Notes: generated by a model from the letters alone, not told the origin. A stretch of 57,642 nt of DNA from Tidjanibacter sp. (GCA_017648105.1 JAGCJH010000061.1:1-57642), one strand, 5' to 3'. Positions 47,867 through 57,122 are shown, counted from the stretch's first letter. A program made the numbers and translations.

Positions 47867-50800
47867 TTATTTATTTTTTTCCTGTTTGGATTCTTGTTTT
47901 TCACTCGTCACAAAGGTATCACTTTTTTCGCTATCCTCCCTCGTTTTCTCCCTTTTTTTGCGCCATAGGTCAAAGAGGCGGTTGAAACTACGCTTGTAGT
48001 ACAGACCGACACCATTTTCCTGCAAACCTTGGTTCTCATCGAAGCGGTCGATAGTGCGTGAGAAGCCCCTCAGGTAGAAGTCACCCGTACTATCCAGCAG
48101 GAGGGTTACTGCGCCACCGCCCGAGAGCTGGTTGCCATTCTCATTTCCGAGCTTGTAGTAGTCGCCCGTATCCACATTAGCCTCCAACTCCAAGAGCAAC
48201 CTATCGTCAATAATCTCCGTTTCAAAGTCGATACTATAACTCGATGAGGTGTCGTCGATAGCCTTATATTTGAGGTTGAACTTGTAGGCGTCGTTCGACA
48301 CGAGTTGGCTCACTTGGCTTGCGAGGAAGTCCAGACCGATAGCCGAACTTGCTGCACCGGGGGTGTTGGTCTGCTCGGTGGTTGAGTCGGAGTAGAAGTT
48401 GCCCAGTGCGAGCAGATAGACAAACTGTGTCGCCATCATCTCCTGTGAGGAGAAATAACTCGAAAGGATGCTTTGGTATTCGGTGTTGGCGTTGGGCACA
48501 TTGATGTCGAAGCTTACATTTACTTTCGACAGACTACCAGTCAAATCCACGATACACTCCACGGGGGTCGAAGCCCTCGATGCGGTGCTCTCTCCACCCA
48601 ACAGAGGTGCGAGTGAGGTTTTGAGTTTGTAGGTTGCACCCACATTGATATTTGCATCCAGAGGGCTACCATTCCAACGGATGTAGCTGTCGGGATTGAT
48701 GATAAATTGCTTAGTGATAAGATTTTGGAAGTTGAAGTTATAGACTCCCTCTGCAATCTCATAGTCGCCACGAATTGCCAAATCCTCATTGCGGTCACTA
48801 TATGTGATACCCAAATCTGCCACGCCTCGTGCCTCGATGACATTGTCGGTTGCGGGGTCGAGGATGAGCCTCAGGAGGGTGTTTGTACCCACGCCAAGCA
48901 TCACATCAATCGACACGCCACCGCCCCGTGTGGTCTTAACTTTCTTGTGGAGCTCGTTTTTGCGGCGGGCAATCATCTGTGCCGAGGTGCTCTCCTGCAC
49001 CACTGCCGAGCGATCTACGAAGGTCACAAAGTCTGCACCCGCAAAGTCGTTGTTACCAGTCAAGGGGAGGTTGAAGACGGAGCCTGCACCAGTTGTCACG
49101 GCACCGCTAATCTCCACATTGTCACCATCGCCACCGAGCCTCAGACCGCCCGATGCGTAAACCTTGCCATAGAAGGGATGATTTTCACCTGCGGGTAGGT
49201 CGATGACTGTGAGATTGTGGGGGATGAGCGAGAGCCCAAAGCCTACATTGGTGAGGTCTTCGAGATTTAGCGTAGCCTCCACATCGACCCAACCACCAGC
49301 ACCATCGCTAAGGCGCAAGGGAGCAAGTGTTCCTCGGTTGTCGTCAAACGATAGCGAGAGGCGCTCGGTGCTGTATGTAGCACCTGTGAGGTCTATTTTG
49401 CTTGCAAGGTTATTGATGCTAACATCGCCATCAATCAGGAGTGAATTTTTCTTGCCCGAGAGTACGAGGTCAATGTTACCCTCTCCTGCGACACCACTTG
49501 CAACACCCACAAAGAGGGGGTTGAGGAGCGATAAATCGAGCCCATCGGCAGTTATCATCGCCTTGTAGTCGCCCTTGCGATAGTCGTAGGTTGCCGATGC
49601 GAGAGTAGTGTTGAGGGTTGTGTTGCGGAGCGTAATCTCTGCGGTGGTGCTCTTGCGAGGAATCTCCACGCCAAGTTCTACGGGGTCGATTTTGATGCCA
49701 CCTACCGAGAGTCCCGAGAGAGCCAATGTGCCCTCGCCAAAGGGAGATTTGAACGCTGAGTATAGCGCCACCTTGCCATCAATACTACCTTCCAAGTCTT
49801 TTACATTGGTAAAGAGCGACACCCACTCGCCAAGTTCCACATTTTTCAGTGATATATTGAGTGCTTGGCGCTGTGAGTTGCTCACTGTGCCGTCTATGTA
49901 AAGACCGCTTGTGGCGCTTGTGGCGCCAAAGTTGTCGATGGTAATACCCTCCGAGTTGTAGTTAATCTCACTTGTCGCAATATTCCACCTTTGGGTAGGG
50001 GAGAGTAGGTAGGAATCCACAATAGAAGCCTTCGCTACGATAGCATCGCCCTCGTCCCTTGTGAGTGTGCCATTTACCGCAAGCCTACCACTGAGTGCAG
50101 ACTCGGCATTGCTGAAATAGAGCGACGCTGCGACCTTGCCACCCTCCTCTGTTCCTGCCTGAATGGTTACATCTGGGATGGCGATTGTGCCGACCAATAG
50201 TTCGTCACACTCCGCCAAAAGATTGAGCGAGGAGCCTGCTCCATCCGCACGGATGCCAAGCTCCGAAACCACCACATCCTCCACATCCAAGAAGTCGCTA
50301 TTGAGCACCAATGCAAACTCTTCCGCAGAGGGTGAAAATTCCAAACTTACGGAGCTGTCGGGTGCGATGTTGGCGGAGGGGGAGAGTACTGATGCGAGCA
50401 TCTCGCCCTCCTTGATATTTACAGCCACCGCTGTGTAATCACTTGCAGCATAGAGTCTTGTGCCGAGCTGGTTGGTTTCATCGGGAGTGTTATGCGTAGG
50501 ATTTTTTGCCAAAGGGAGTTGTGCGGGAAGGGTCTTTGTGAGGTAGTCGAGCACGCTGTTGTAGGATGCCGTACTGCGGTACTCAACATCCACGATTGGG
50601 GAGTAAAGCGAGAAACTCTTGCTCTCCTTGCCGCCAGCAAGAGAGATGTTTACAAGTTCCGTAGAGAGCGTGTCGGCAGCCGAGGCATAGACTAAGTTGT
50701 TAATCATCGCTCTGCCCGTCATATCGTCAAGCGTGCGACCCGCAAGCGTTGCCTCCACATTGCCCGAGAGCCACGAGGTTGTCGAATCCTTTGTGAATCC

Positions 50801-52423
50801 CATAGCCCCGAAGTCCAACTTTTCGAGGTTGAGAATGAGGTTGTATTCGGGCTCCTCGCCACGCAAGTTACCCTCACCCTCGGCATAGAGTAGGGCGTTC
50901 TTGTCGTTGGATGTTGCCGTAGCCCTTATGAGGTTGTCTGTCAGAGAGCTGCGGAGTGATATGTCCTCAAAGTTGTATTTCTGCCATTCGAGGCGACCGA
51001 TGTGGGCATCAACCTCGCCCTCAATCTTATTGCCCGAGAGCGAAATATTACCCTTAGCCGAGAGGTCAGCCTTGCCAAGTTCGTTGGAGGCGAGAAGTTT
51101 GCCAAGCTCCAAGTCTGCGCCCTTAATGTCGCCCGTGAAGGATGTACTATCTGCCACTAAACCTACTGTGCCACATATTGTTACACTTCCGAGGTCGGTC
51201 GTTAGGCTCAGGTCGGTTGTAATCTCGCTGGGCGAAACCTCCGCACGACCATTGAGAGATATGGTCTGAAATTTGTCAATCCATACCTCAATATCCTCGG
51301 GCATCTCGCTTCCCAGCACGCCACGATAGATTGCCCTTGCTTGATTGGGGGTGGTTGTAAGGTCTATATCTGCATCCACATCAATCTTTTCGTACAGAGT
51401 GATATTCTTGACCTCAGCCACAACTGCAACCTCTGCGTCGTAGAAATATCCCTCCACATTGGTCACAAAGTTGTTCACCGTTCCTTCAAATATGCCGTTG
51501 ATGTTGTTGCCCAAGAGTCCGTAGTAACCCAGCTCGGCAACCCACTTGCCTGCATCGTCGGGGAAGATTGTTGAGTTGTTACAAAGGAGTGTGAGCGTCA
51601 CTTTGTCGTTGAAATTCTGGTAGTCTTCCCAGAGTGGGGAGGAGAGGGTGAGGTAGGGGAGTTGCAGGTGGCTCTTGCCTGTGAAGAAGTTGATGTTACG
51701 GAAGTCGAGCAGACCTTCGCCCACAAAGAGAGTTCCGAGAGAGGAGTCGTGCAATGCTGCATCCGACTTATCTACGGCATTGAGATTCTTGATGTTAGTG
51801 AGTAATACATCCTCGCCGATGATTGCAATCTCCTCGAAGTCCGCCCTCTCTACAATGATGTCCATATCGGAATAGTCGATAGCCGTAGGGGGAGTCTTGC
51901 CAGCCAAACGCTCGTCGTAGAGGCGGAAGCGAAGGTTTTTAGCGGTGGTGTTGCGGATTGAGAATGAGGTGTCGGTCTTTGTTGTATCAGCAGGGAATAT
52001 GTTTTCAAAGTGTCGCACCAAGAGGTCGATGTTGTTTGAGCCATCCTCGTAGGTCATAAGGTAGAATTTCGCATCCTTAATCTCTACATTTGAGGGTACA
52101 AATTCGCCCCTTTCGAGGAGTGCCTTACGGTCGATGATACCCGAGAGGTGGCTTGCCCACAATAGGGTGTCGCCCTGCAAATCCTCCACATAGAGGTCTT
52201 TCACAGCAAGGTGTGTGAGTTCCTCGATGGCAATGGCGCCAATTTGCACCTTTACATCCGACTTTGCTTGGAGCCATTCGGTAGCCCTGTGAGCCACGAA
52301 AGTCTGAACTCGGGGTAGCGAAAAAGTCAAAGCTGCCGCCAAAATGAGCAAAATAGCAACTAAAACGACGCCCGAGAGGGTGTGAAGTAGGAGGTTTGTT
52401 ATTTTTTTTGTAACTTTGCTCAT
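47867..52423 (-). CDS. tamB: TamB-family outer-membrane translocation/assembly module
   Basis: A 1518-residue very large protein with one N-terminal anchor helix (LLLHTLSGVVLVAILLILAAALTF) and a long periplasmic beta-taco made of many short repeats. The C-terminal DUF490/TamB domain is clear: GVGTNTLLRLILDPATDNVIEARGVADLGITYSD, YEIAEGVYNFNFQNL, IRWNGSPLDANINVGATYKLKTSLAPLL, VECIVDLTGSLSKVNVSFDINVP, and VTLLLDSTGDFYLRGFSR. TamB links inner and outer membranes and helps lipid or protein transport to the surface. It is divergent from tsaD, a common arrangement in Bacteroidetes, and heads the exbB-exbD-tonB-DUF1573 group. Confidence 0.9.
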   Translation of the reverse strand: MSKVTKKITNLLLHTLSGVVLVAILLILAAALTFSLPRVQTFVAHRATEWLQAKSDVKVQIGAIAIEELTHLAVKDLYVEDLQGDTLLWASHLSGIIDRKALLERGEFVPSNVEIKDAKFYLMTYEDGSNNIDLLVRHFENIFPADTTKTDTSFSIRNTTAKNLRFRLYDERLAGKTPPTAIDYSDMDIIVERADFEEIAIIGEDVLLTNIKNLNAVDKSDAALHDSSLGTLFVGEGLLDFRNINFFTGKSHLQLPYLTLSSPLWEDYQNFNDKVTLTLLCNNSTIFPDDAGKWVAELGYYGLLGNNINGIFEGTVNNFVTNVEGYFYDAEVAVVAEVKNITLYEKIDVDADIDLTTTPNQARAIYRGVLGSEMPEDIEVWIDKFQTISLNGRAEVSPSEITTDLSLTTDLGSVTICGTVGLVADSTSFTGDIKGADLELGKLLASNELGKADLSAKGNISLSGNKIEGEVDAHIGRLEWQKYNFEDISLRSSLTDNLIRATATSNDKNALLYAEGEGNLRGEEPEYNLILNLEKLDFGAMGFTKDSTTSWLSGNVEATLAGRTLDDMTGRAMINNLVYASAADTLSTELVNISLAGGKESKSFSLYSPIVDVEYRSTASYNSVLDYLTKTLPAQLPLAKNPTHNTPDETNQLGTRLYAASDYTAVAVNIKEGEMLASVLSPSANIAPDSSVSLEFSPSAEEFALVLNSDFLDVEDVVVSELGIRADGAGSSLNLLAECDELLVGTIAIPDVTIQAGTEEGGKVAASLYFSNAESALSGRLAVNGTLTRDEGDAIVAKASIVDSYLLSPTQRWNIATSEINYNSEGITIDNFGATSATSGLYIDGTVSNSQRQALNISLKNVELGEWVSLFTNVKDLEGSIDGKVALYSAFKSPFGEGTLALSGLSVGGIKIDPVELGVEIPRKSTTAEITLRNTTLNTTLASATYDYRKGDYKAMITADGLDLSLLNPLFVGVASGVAGEGNIDLVLSGKKNSLLIDGDVSINNLASKIDLTGATYSTERLSLSFDDNRGTLAPLRLSDGAGGWVDVEATLNLEDLTNVGFGLSLIPHNLTVIDLPAGENHPFYGKVYASGGLRLGGDGDNVEISGAVTTGAGSVFNLPLTGNNDFAGADFVTFVDRSAVVQESTSAQMIARRKNELHKKVKTTRGGGVSIDVMLGVGTNTLLRLILDPATDNVIEARGVADLGITYSDRNEDLAIRGDYEIAEGVYNFNFQNLITKQFIINPDSYIRWNGSPLDANINVGATYKLKTSLAPLLGGESTASRASTPVECIVDLTGSLSKVNVSFDINVPNANTEYQSILSSYFSSQEMMATQFVYLLALGNFYSDSTTEQTNTPGAASSAIGLDFLASQVSQLVSNDAYKFNLKYKAIDDTSSSYSIDFETEIIDDRLLLELEANVDTGDYYKLGNENGNQLSGGGAVTLLLDSTGDFYLRGFSRTIDRFDENQGLQENGVGLYYKRSFNRLFDLWRKKREKTREDSEKSDTFVTSEKQESKQEKNK

Positions 52424-52475
52424 TGTTGGTACTTTTAACCTACAATTTTACGAAAATTATTACCGAAAAACAAAT

Positions 52476-53501
52476 ATGGAACCCATTATTTTAGGTATAG
52501 AGTCATCGTGCGATGACACCTCGGCAGCGGTTTTGCAGGGTACAAAAATGCTATCCAATGTCATTGCCTCGCAAGCAGTACACATCAAATATGGAGGTGT
52601 AATCCCTGAACTTGCATCTCGTGCGCATCAGCAAAATATTGTGCCAGTGATAGATACGGCTCTGCGTGAGGCGGGCGTTACGGCAGATGATTTGGATGCA
52701 ATAGCCTTCACTCGTGGTCCCGGTTTGCTCGGCTCACTGCTCGTTGGCGTGTCGTTTACCAAGGGTCTGTCGCTTGCAAAAAATATACCTATGGTGGAGG
52801 TAAACCACTTGCAGGGACACATACTCTCGCACCTTATTGACCTGCCAGAGGAGAACTTACCCCACCCCAAATTCCCATTCCTCTGCCTGCTCGTTTCGGG
52901 TGGGCACACACAACTTGTGAAAGTGACCTCTCCCCTTGAATTTGAGATTGTTGGCTCGACTATTGACGACGCTGCTGGCGAGGCTTTCGACAAGTGTGCG
53001 AAGGTTATGGGCTTGCCTTACCCAGGTGGTCCAGTGATTGACCGTCTGGCACACGAGGGAGATGCAGAGAAGTTCCGCTTTGCTAAACCTTCGGTGGATG
53101 GCTTTGATTATAGTTTTAGTGGTCTGAAAACATCCTTCCTCTACTTCCTAAGGGATCGTATGGAGGAGAATCCCAACTTCATCGAGGAGAACAAGGCAGA
53201 CCTCTGCGCCTCGCTCCAAAAGACTATTATTGACATCCTCATAAAGAAACTCGTTAAGGCTGCCAAAGCGCTCGATATCAATGAGATTGCTATTGCTGGT
53301 GGTGTGTCGGCGAACTCGGGTTTGCGTGAGGCTATCGTAGAGGAGGGGCGTCGTCGCCACTGGAAAACATACCTTCCCCCATTGAAATTTACGACCGATA
53401 ACGCTGCGATGATTGCTGTTGCGGGTTATTATCGCTACCTCAATGGCGAGGAGAGTGATTTGGGTGTGGCTCCCGTAGCAAGGCTCGAAGAATTGTTGTA
53501 G
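52476..53501 (+). CDS. tsaD: tRNA N6-adenosine threonylcarbamoyltransferase TsaD
   Basis: A 341-residue enzyme from the ATG at 52476 (MEPIILGIESSCDDTSAAV). Kae1/TsaD motifs: SRAHQQNIVPVID (metal His), VNHLQGHILSHL (metal His), CLLVSGGHTQLV, STIDDAAGEAFDKCAKVMGLPYPGG, FSGLKTSFLY, IAGGVSANSGLRE, and TDNAAMIAVAGYYR. TsaD with TsaB and TsaE makes t6A37 in tRNAs that read ANN codons; it is essential in most bacteria. It is divergent from tamB with 52 nt between starts. The DUF4491 gene follows after 22 nt. Confidence 0.96.
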   Translation: MEPIILGIESSCDDTSAAVLQGTKMLSNVIASQAVHIKYGGVIPELASRAHQQNIVPVIDTALREAGVTADDLDAIAFTRGPGLLGSLLVGVSFTKGLSLAKNIPMVEVNHLQGHILSHLIDLPEENLPHPKFPFLCLLVSGGHTQLVKVTSPLEFEIVGSTIDDAAGEAFDKCAKVMGLPYPGGPVIDRLAHEGDAEKFRFAKPSVDGFDYSFSGLKTSFLYFLRDRMEENPNFIEENKADLCASLQKTIIDILIKKLVKAAKALDINEIAIAGGVSANSGLREAIVEEGRRRHWKTYLPPLKFTTDNAAMIAVAGYYRYLNGEESDLGVAPVARLEELL

Positions 53502-53523
53502 TAGAGTTAAAAGTGTATTGATT

Positions 53524-53808
53524 ATGAATTATATAGGAATCGTAGTTGGTCTTGCGACTTTCTTGATTATAGGACTTTTTCACCCCATTGTCATTAAAGC
53601 GGAGTACTTCTTTGGTAAACGATGTTGGTGGGTGTTTGCGCTGTGCGGAATAGGTTTTGGCATTTGGTCGCTCTTCATCCATAGCCTTATTTGGGCTACC
53701 ATAACGGGCGTTGTGTCGTTCTCCTGCTTCTGGTCTATACACGAACTTATAGAGCAAGAAAACAGAGTTAAAAAAGGGTGGTTCCCCGCTAATCCCAAGA
53801 AAAAATAG
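53524..53808 (+). CDS. DUF4491 small membrane protein
   Basis: A 94-residue membrane protein from the ATG at 53524 (MNYIGIVVGLATFLIIGLFHPIVIKAEYFF). Three hydrophobic helices fit DUF4491, with the diagnostic FHPIVIKAEY..G.RCWWVF segment, GVVSFSCFWSIHELIEQE and the basic C-terminal KKGWFPANPKKK. Its function is unknown. It follows tsaD by 22 nt, so they are probably co-transcribed, and ends before a strong terminator. Confidence 0.85.
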   Translation: MNYIGIVVGLATFLIIGLFHPIVIKAEYFFGKRCWWVFALCGIGFGIWSLFIHSLIWATITGVVSFSCFWSIHELIEQENRVKKGWFPANPKKK

Positions 53809-53840
53809 CGAGTCATCTTCAACTCCATTCCACTGATATT

Positions 53841-53874
53841 CACGGGTATCTTTTCCGATATCCGTGATTTTTTT
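53841..53874 (+). terminator. Terminator of the tsaD-DUF4491 unit (CACGGGTATC type)
   Basis: CACGGGTATC, loop TTTTCC, GATATCCGTG, then a T-rich tract. It belongs to the same hairpin family as 41451 and 42083. Confidence 0.8.
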
Positions 53875-53889
53875 GTGGGGTATTGGTGT

Positions 53890-53925
53890 GATTAAGGTCA
53901 TTAAGGGCTTTAAGGACTTTAAGCC
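53890..53925. repeat. 9-bp minisatellite, inverted copy
   Basis: Four 9-bp units: GATTAAGGT, CATTAAGGG, CTTTAAGGA, CTTTAAGCC. Reverse-complemented they match the array at 34948-35019 (TTAAAG and TTAATG cores). Intergenic, between DUF4491 and tsf. Confidence 0.7.
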
Positions 53926-53936
53926 CATAGTTGGAC

Positions 53937-53969
53937 AAAAAAGAGAGGCTCGCCAATGACGAACCTCTC
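53937..53969 (-). terminator. Terminator of tsf
   Basis: On the minus strand GAGAGGTTCG, loop TCATTG, GCGAGCCTCTC with one G-C/T bulge, then TTTTTT. It lies 24 nt past the tsf stop. Confidence 0.75.
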
Positions 53970-53993
53970 TTTCGTTTATATCCTATTCGGAAA

Positions 53994-54986
53994 TTAGTCG
54001 CAGAGCGATACGCGGTAGAAACCAACGATCTTAGCCTCAGCGTCAGCGGCTTTGAGAACCTCCTTAACGGAAGCCTTGCCGTCGCCCATCTGATAAGCCT
54101 GCTCCTCCAAAGTCTGCTCTTTGAAGAACTTAGCCAAACGACCCTTAGCGATGTTCTCAACCATCTGTGCGGGAAGGTTTGCAGCCTTCTCAGCCGAAAC
54201 AGTCTTGATAATCTCACGAGCCTGCTCAGCCTGCTCAGCAGTGATCCAGCCTTTTGCCTGGTTGGACTCGATGTGGTCCTCGCTATCAACGTGTGCGGGG
54301 TTGATGCCTGCTTTTGAGAGAGCAGCATCAACAGCCTTCTGTACCAACTCGTCTTTTGTTTTCTGAGTAGCAGTTTTGAGCTCCTCATCAACAACCTCCT
54401 GGGGTACGAGGTCTGCCGAGATAGCAACGGGGTTCATCGAAACAACCTGCATAGCGATACCTTTTGCGAGCGACTCCTCAACCTCTTTGTTGAAGCCAAT
54501 GAGAGCGCCGAGCTTCTTGTTGAAGTGTACATACTGTGCGCAGAAGGGAGCCTCGATGCGGCTGTAATAGGGGATCTCTACTTTCTCACCAGTCTGACCG
54601 GTCTTCTCGGTTACGAGGTCTGCAACGGTGCGACCGTCAGCAGTAGCGCAAGCGAGGAGAGCCTCGAGAGTAGCTGCGTCGTTAGCAACAGCGATGTCGA
54701 GGATGGTCTGTGCAGTAGCACCGAAGGTATCTACCTGTGCAACGAAGTCGGTCTCGCAAGCGAGGCATACGATGTATGCTTTGCCGTTTGCAGCGGTTGC
54801 TACAACGATACCCTCCGAAGCGGTGCGGTCGGAACGCTTAGCAGCTACGAGTTTACCCTTCTCACGGATAATCTCGATTGCACGCTGCATATCGCCGTTA
54901 GCCTCTTCGAGAGCCTTTTTGCAATCCATCATACCCGCCTGGGTCATATCACGGAGCTTCTTGATGTCAGTAAGTGTAATAGCCAT
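53994..54986 (-). CDS. tsf: Translation elongation factor Ts
   Basis: A 330-residue EF-Ts. N-terminal UBA-like domain ITLTDIKKLRDMTQAGMMDCKKALEEANGDM, then VAAKRSDRTASEGIVV, the core with ACETDFVAQVDTF and EIPYYSRIEAPF (dimerisation area), then a C-terminal part GRLAKFFKEQTLEEQAYQMGDGKASVKEVLK. It is longer than E. coli EF-Ts (283), as is usual in Bacteroidetes with a duplicated core half. It exchanges GDP on EF-Tu. The order rpsB-tsf with a 40-nt gap is standard. Confidence 0.96.
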   Translation of the reverse strand: MAITLTDIKKLRDMTQAGMMDCKKALEEANGDMQRAIEIIREKGKLVAAKRSDRTASEGIVVATAANGKAYIVCLACETDFVAQVDTFGATAQTILDIAVANDAATLEALLACATADGRTVADLVTEKTGQTGEKVEIPYYSRIEAPFCAQYVHFNKKLGALIGFNKEVEESLAKGIAMQVVSMNPVAISADLVPQEVVDEELKTATQKTKDELVQKAVDAALSKAGINPAHVDSEDHIESNQAKGWITAEQAEQAREIIKTVSAEKAANLPAQMVENIAKGRLAKFFKEQTLEEQAYQMGDGKASVKEVLKAADAEAKIVGFYRVSLCD

Positions 54987-55026
54987 AGTCTTGTTCTTTG
55001 TTTAGAAGATTTGACATTTTGCTTGA

Positions 55027-55845
55027 TTACTCGGCGGTAGCCTCTGCGGGAGCCTCAGTAGCCTCAACCTCAACCTTTACGGTCTTGCGAGCACGAGTTT
55101 TCTTCTCTGCTACTGCCTCTTTTGCAGTGTTCTCCTCAGCCTCTTTCTCTTTCTCGATGCGACGCTCTTCGAGACCCTCGTTGATAGCGCCACACATTGC
55201 GTCGAGAATTACAGCGATGCTCTGTGCACGGTCGTCGTTTGCAGGAATTACATAGTCGATGTTGGTAGGATCACAGCAAGTATCAACCATTGCAAAGACG
55301 GGGATGTTGAGGCGGCGAGCCTCACGCACTGCGTTCACCTCTTTCTGTACATCTACAACGAACAGAGCAGCGGGAAGGCGAGTAAGGTCGGCGATGGAGC
55401 CGAGGTTTTTCTCCAATTTAGCCCTCTGACGGGAAATTTGGAGTTTCTCACGCTTGGAGAATTTGTCGTAAGTGCCGTCTGCGCTCATCTTGTCGATGGT
55501 CGCCATTTTCTTAACGGCCTTGCGTATTGTGGGGAAGTTGGTAAGCATACCACCGGGCCAGCGCTCGGTGACATAAGGCATACCTACTGCTTGCACCTTC
55601 TCGGCAACAATCTCTTTAGCCTGTTTCTTGGTTGCTACGAAGAGAATCCTGCGACCACTCTTAGCAATCTGTTTGATGGCTGCTGCCGCCTCATCGATTT
55701 TTACCACAGTTTTGTGGAGATCGATGATATGAATCCCGCCTTTCTCCATAAAGATATAAGGAGCCATTTTGGGATTCCATTTTCTTTTGAGGTGGCCAAA
55801 GTGTACGCCAGCCTCCAATAATTGATTAAAATCTGTACGTGGCAT
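55027..55845 (-). CDS. rpsB: 30S ribosomal protein S2
   Basis: A 272-residue S2 from the ATG at 55845 (MPRTDFNQLLEAGVHFGHLKRKWNPKM). The S2 motifs are GGIHIIDLHKTV, GRRILFVATKKQAKE, YVTERWPGGMLTNFPTIRKAV, LEKNLGSIADLTRLPAALFVVDV and RRLNIPVFAMVDTCCDPTNIDYVIPANDDRAQSI. A C-terminal tail of Glu, Lys and Ala (about 228-272) extends past the normal end, as in relatives. It is followed by tsf and preceded by a 249-nt structured leader. Confidence 0.95.
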   Translation of the reverse strand: MPRTDFNQLLEAGVHFGHLKRKWNPKMAPYIFMEKGGIHIIDLHKTVVKIDEAAAAIKQIAKSGRRILFVATKKQAKEIVAEKVQAVGMPYVTERWPGGMLTNFPTIRKAVKKMATIDKMSADGTYDKFSKREKLQISRQRAKLEKNLGSIADLTRLPAALFVVDVQKEVNAVREARRLNIPVFAMVDTCCDPTNIDYVIPANDDRAQSIAVILDAMCGAINEGLEERRIEKEKEAEENTAKEAVAEKKTRARKTVKVEVEATEAPAEATAE

Positions 55846-56094
55846 TTCTAATCGTGTGTTTTTTCTTTTTTTAATCTCTCTTTTTTTCAACCGTGCAGGT
55901 AGCATCACCTTGTGACGGTCCTGTCGGTTTTCCGCGAAAGGGCAATCTTCCAGTAGCACTCCCTATGCTGCCATAGGCTTTTGGCTTCCCCTTTGATTTG
56001 TTAGGCTGCCATTGCTATGCAGCGTGTAGGGGTGGTCTGGTGGATTTGTAAACCTCTTTCGTGCAGTTTCTTTTGGTGCAGAACGCTGAGAAAA
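55846..56094 (-). ncRNA. Candidate structured 5' leader of rpsB
   Basis: 249 nt between rpsI and rpsB. On the minus strand it can fold in a small stem CTATG-gcag-CATAG and, nearer rpsB, a nested stem AACCG ... CGGTT that encloses CAGG...CCTG and TCAC-aagg-TGAT, followed by a purine-rich linker to the ATG. There is no T-run, so it is not a terminator. S2 is often autoregulated through such leaders in other bacteria. That it does so here is inference. Confidence 0.4.
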
Positions 56095-56481
56095 TTAACG
56101 CTTGCTGAACTGGAATTTACGGCGAGCACCGGGCTGACCGGGTTTCTTACGCTCAACCTCGCGTGCGTCACGAGTGAGAAAACCGTTCTTTTTCAAGATA
56201 GTGCGGTTCTCTGCATCGATCTCGCAAAGAGCGCGAGCGATACCCATACGAGCTGCTTCTGCCTGACCGTGAATGCCACCACCATCAAGGTTGATGTTGA
56301 TGTCATAGCTCTCCATCTGGTTGAGAACAAGCAAAGGCTGTTTCACAACGAACTGGAAAATGTCCAAGGGGAAGTAAACCTCGAGGGGTTTCTTGTTGAT
56401 GGTAATGTTACCCTTACCGGGCTTAACGTAAACGCGAGCAACAGCTGCTTTCCTGCGTCCTACGGTGTTTACAACTTCCAT
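56095..56481 (-). CDS. rpsI: 30S ribosomal protein S9
   Basis: A 128-residue S9 with the classic pattern: VNTVGRRKAAVARVYVKPGKGNITINKK, YFPLDIFQF-like domain, GGGIHGQAEAARMGIARAL, LTRDAREVERKKPGQPGARRKFQFSKR. The C-terminal KFQFSKR reaches toward the P-site tRNA. It lies 11 nt after rplM. Confidence 0.97.
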   Translation of the reverse strand: MEVVNTVGRRKAAVARVYVKPGKGNITINKKPLEVYFPLDIFQFVVKQPLLVLNQMESYDININLDGGGIHGQAEAARMGIARALCEIDAENRTILKKNGFLTRDAREVERKKPGQPGARRKFQFSKR

Positions 56482-56492
56482 AGTTTTCGTGT

Positions 56493-56948
56493 TTACTTAA
56501 TCTCGTTGAGTTTGATTACCTTGGGGTTCTGTGCAACGTGGGGGTGCTCCGCACTTGCATATACCTTCAAGTTTTTAAGAATAGCAACACCGAGGCGTGT
56601 TTTGGGCAACATACCTTTAACGGCGTTCATAACAAGGAATTCAGGCTTGTTCTCCAAGCGCTCAGCGGGAGTGTTGAAACGCTGACCACCGGGGTAGCCT
56701 GTGTGGTGTACATAGACCTTATCGGTCATCTTCTTACCCGTAAGTTTCACCTTGTCTGCGTTGATAACGATAACATAGTCACCGCAATCTACGTGAGGAG
56801 TGAAATCGGGCTTGTTTTTGCCTCGCAAGATTTTCGCAACCTGCGAAGCAAGTCGTCCGAGCACCTCGTTCTCTGCGTCGATAACATACCACTGTTTGTT
56901 TACAGTAGCCGCATTAGCCGAGATGGTTTTGTAACTCAAAGAATCCAC
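56493..56948 (-). CDS. rplM: 50S ribosomal protein L13
   Basis: A 151-residue L13: MDSLSYKTISANAATVNKQWYVIDAENEVLGRLASQVAKIL-type N terminus with KPDFTPHVDCGDYVIVINADKVKLTGKK and VYVHHTGYPGGQR. Both parts are diagnostic. It is the first gene of the ribosomal block, with a good -7 element 75 nt upstream. Confidence 0.97.
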   Translation of the reverse strand: MDSLSYKTISANAATVNKQWYVIDAENEVLGRLASQVAKILRGKNKPDFTPHVDCGDYVIVINADKVKLTGKKMTDKVYVHHTGYPGGQRFNTPAERLENKPEFLVMNAVKGMLPKTRLGVAILKNLKVYASAEHPHVAQNPKVIKLNEIK

Positions 56949-57022
56949 TTCTTCGTAACTTTAATTGGTTAATACTTTGTGTGTTAATTATGTAATTCCG
57001 TTACCCATATAATTTGGGCGTG

Positions 57023-57030
57023 CAAAGATA
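57023..57030 (-). promoter_or_regulatory. -7 element of the rplM operon
   Basis: TATCTTTG on the minus strand matches TAnnTTTG, 75 nt before the rplM start. The -33 element is not clear. Confidence 0.55.
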
Positions 57031-57114
57031 CTGAAATTTTTGGAAATAAAAAATTGATTTGTCAAAAAAACTCACTATTTCTCGTTGGGAGAGAGGTGTG
57101 CAGGGAAAATTTAC

Positions 57115-57122
57115 TACCTTTG
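57115..57122 (+). promoter_or_regulatory. -7 element of the second GNAT gene
   Basis: TACCTTTG matches TAnnTTTG, 32 nt before the ATG at 57154. No clear TTTG at 19-21 nt upstream. Confidence 0.45.

Noticed and set aside
53994-56948. rplM-rpsI-rpsB-tsf as an unusual cluster
   Set aside because: This order is standard in Bacteroidetes. Only the leader before rpsB deserves mention.
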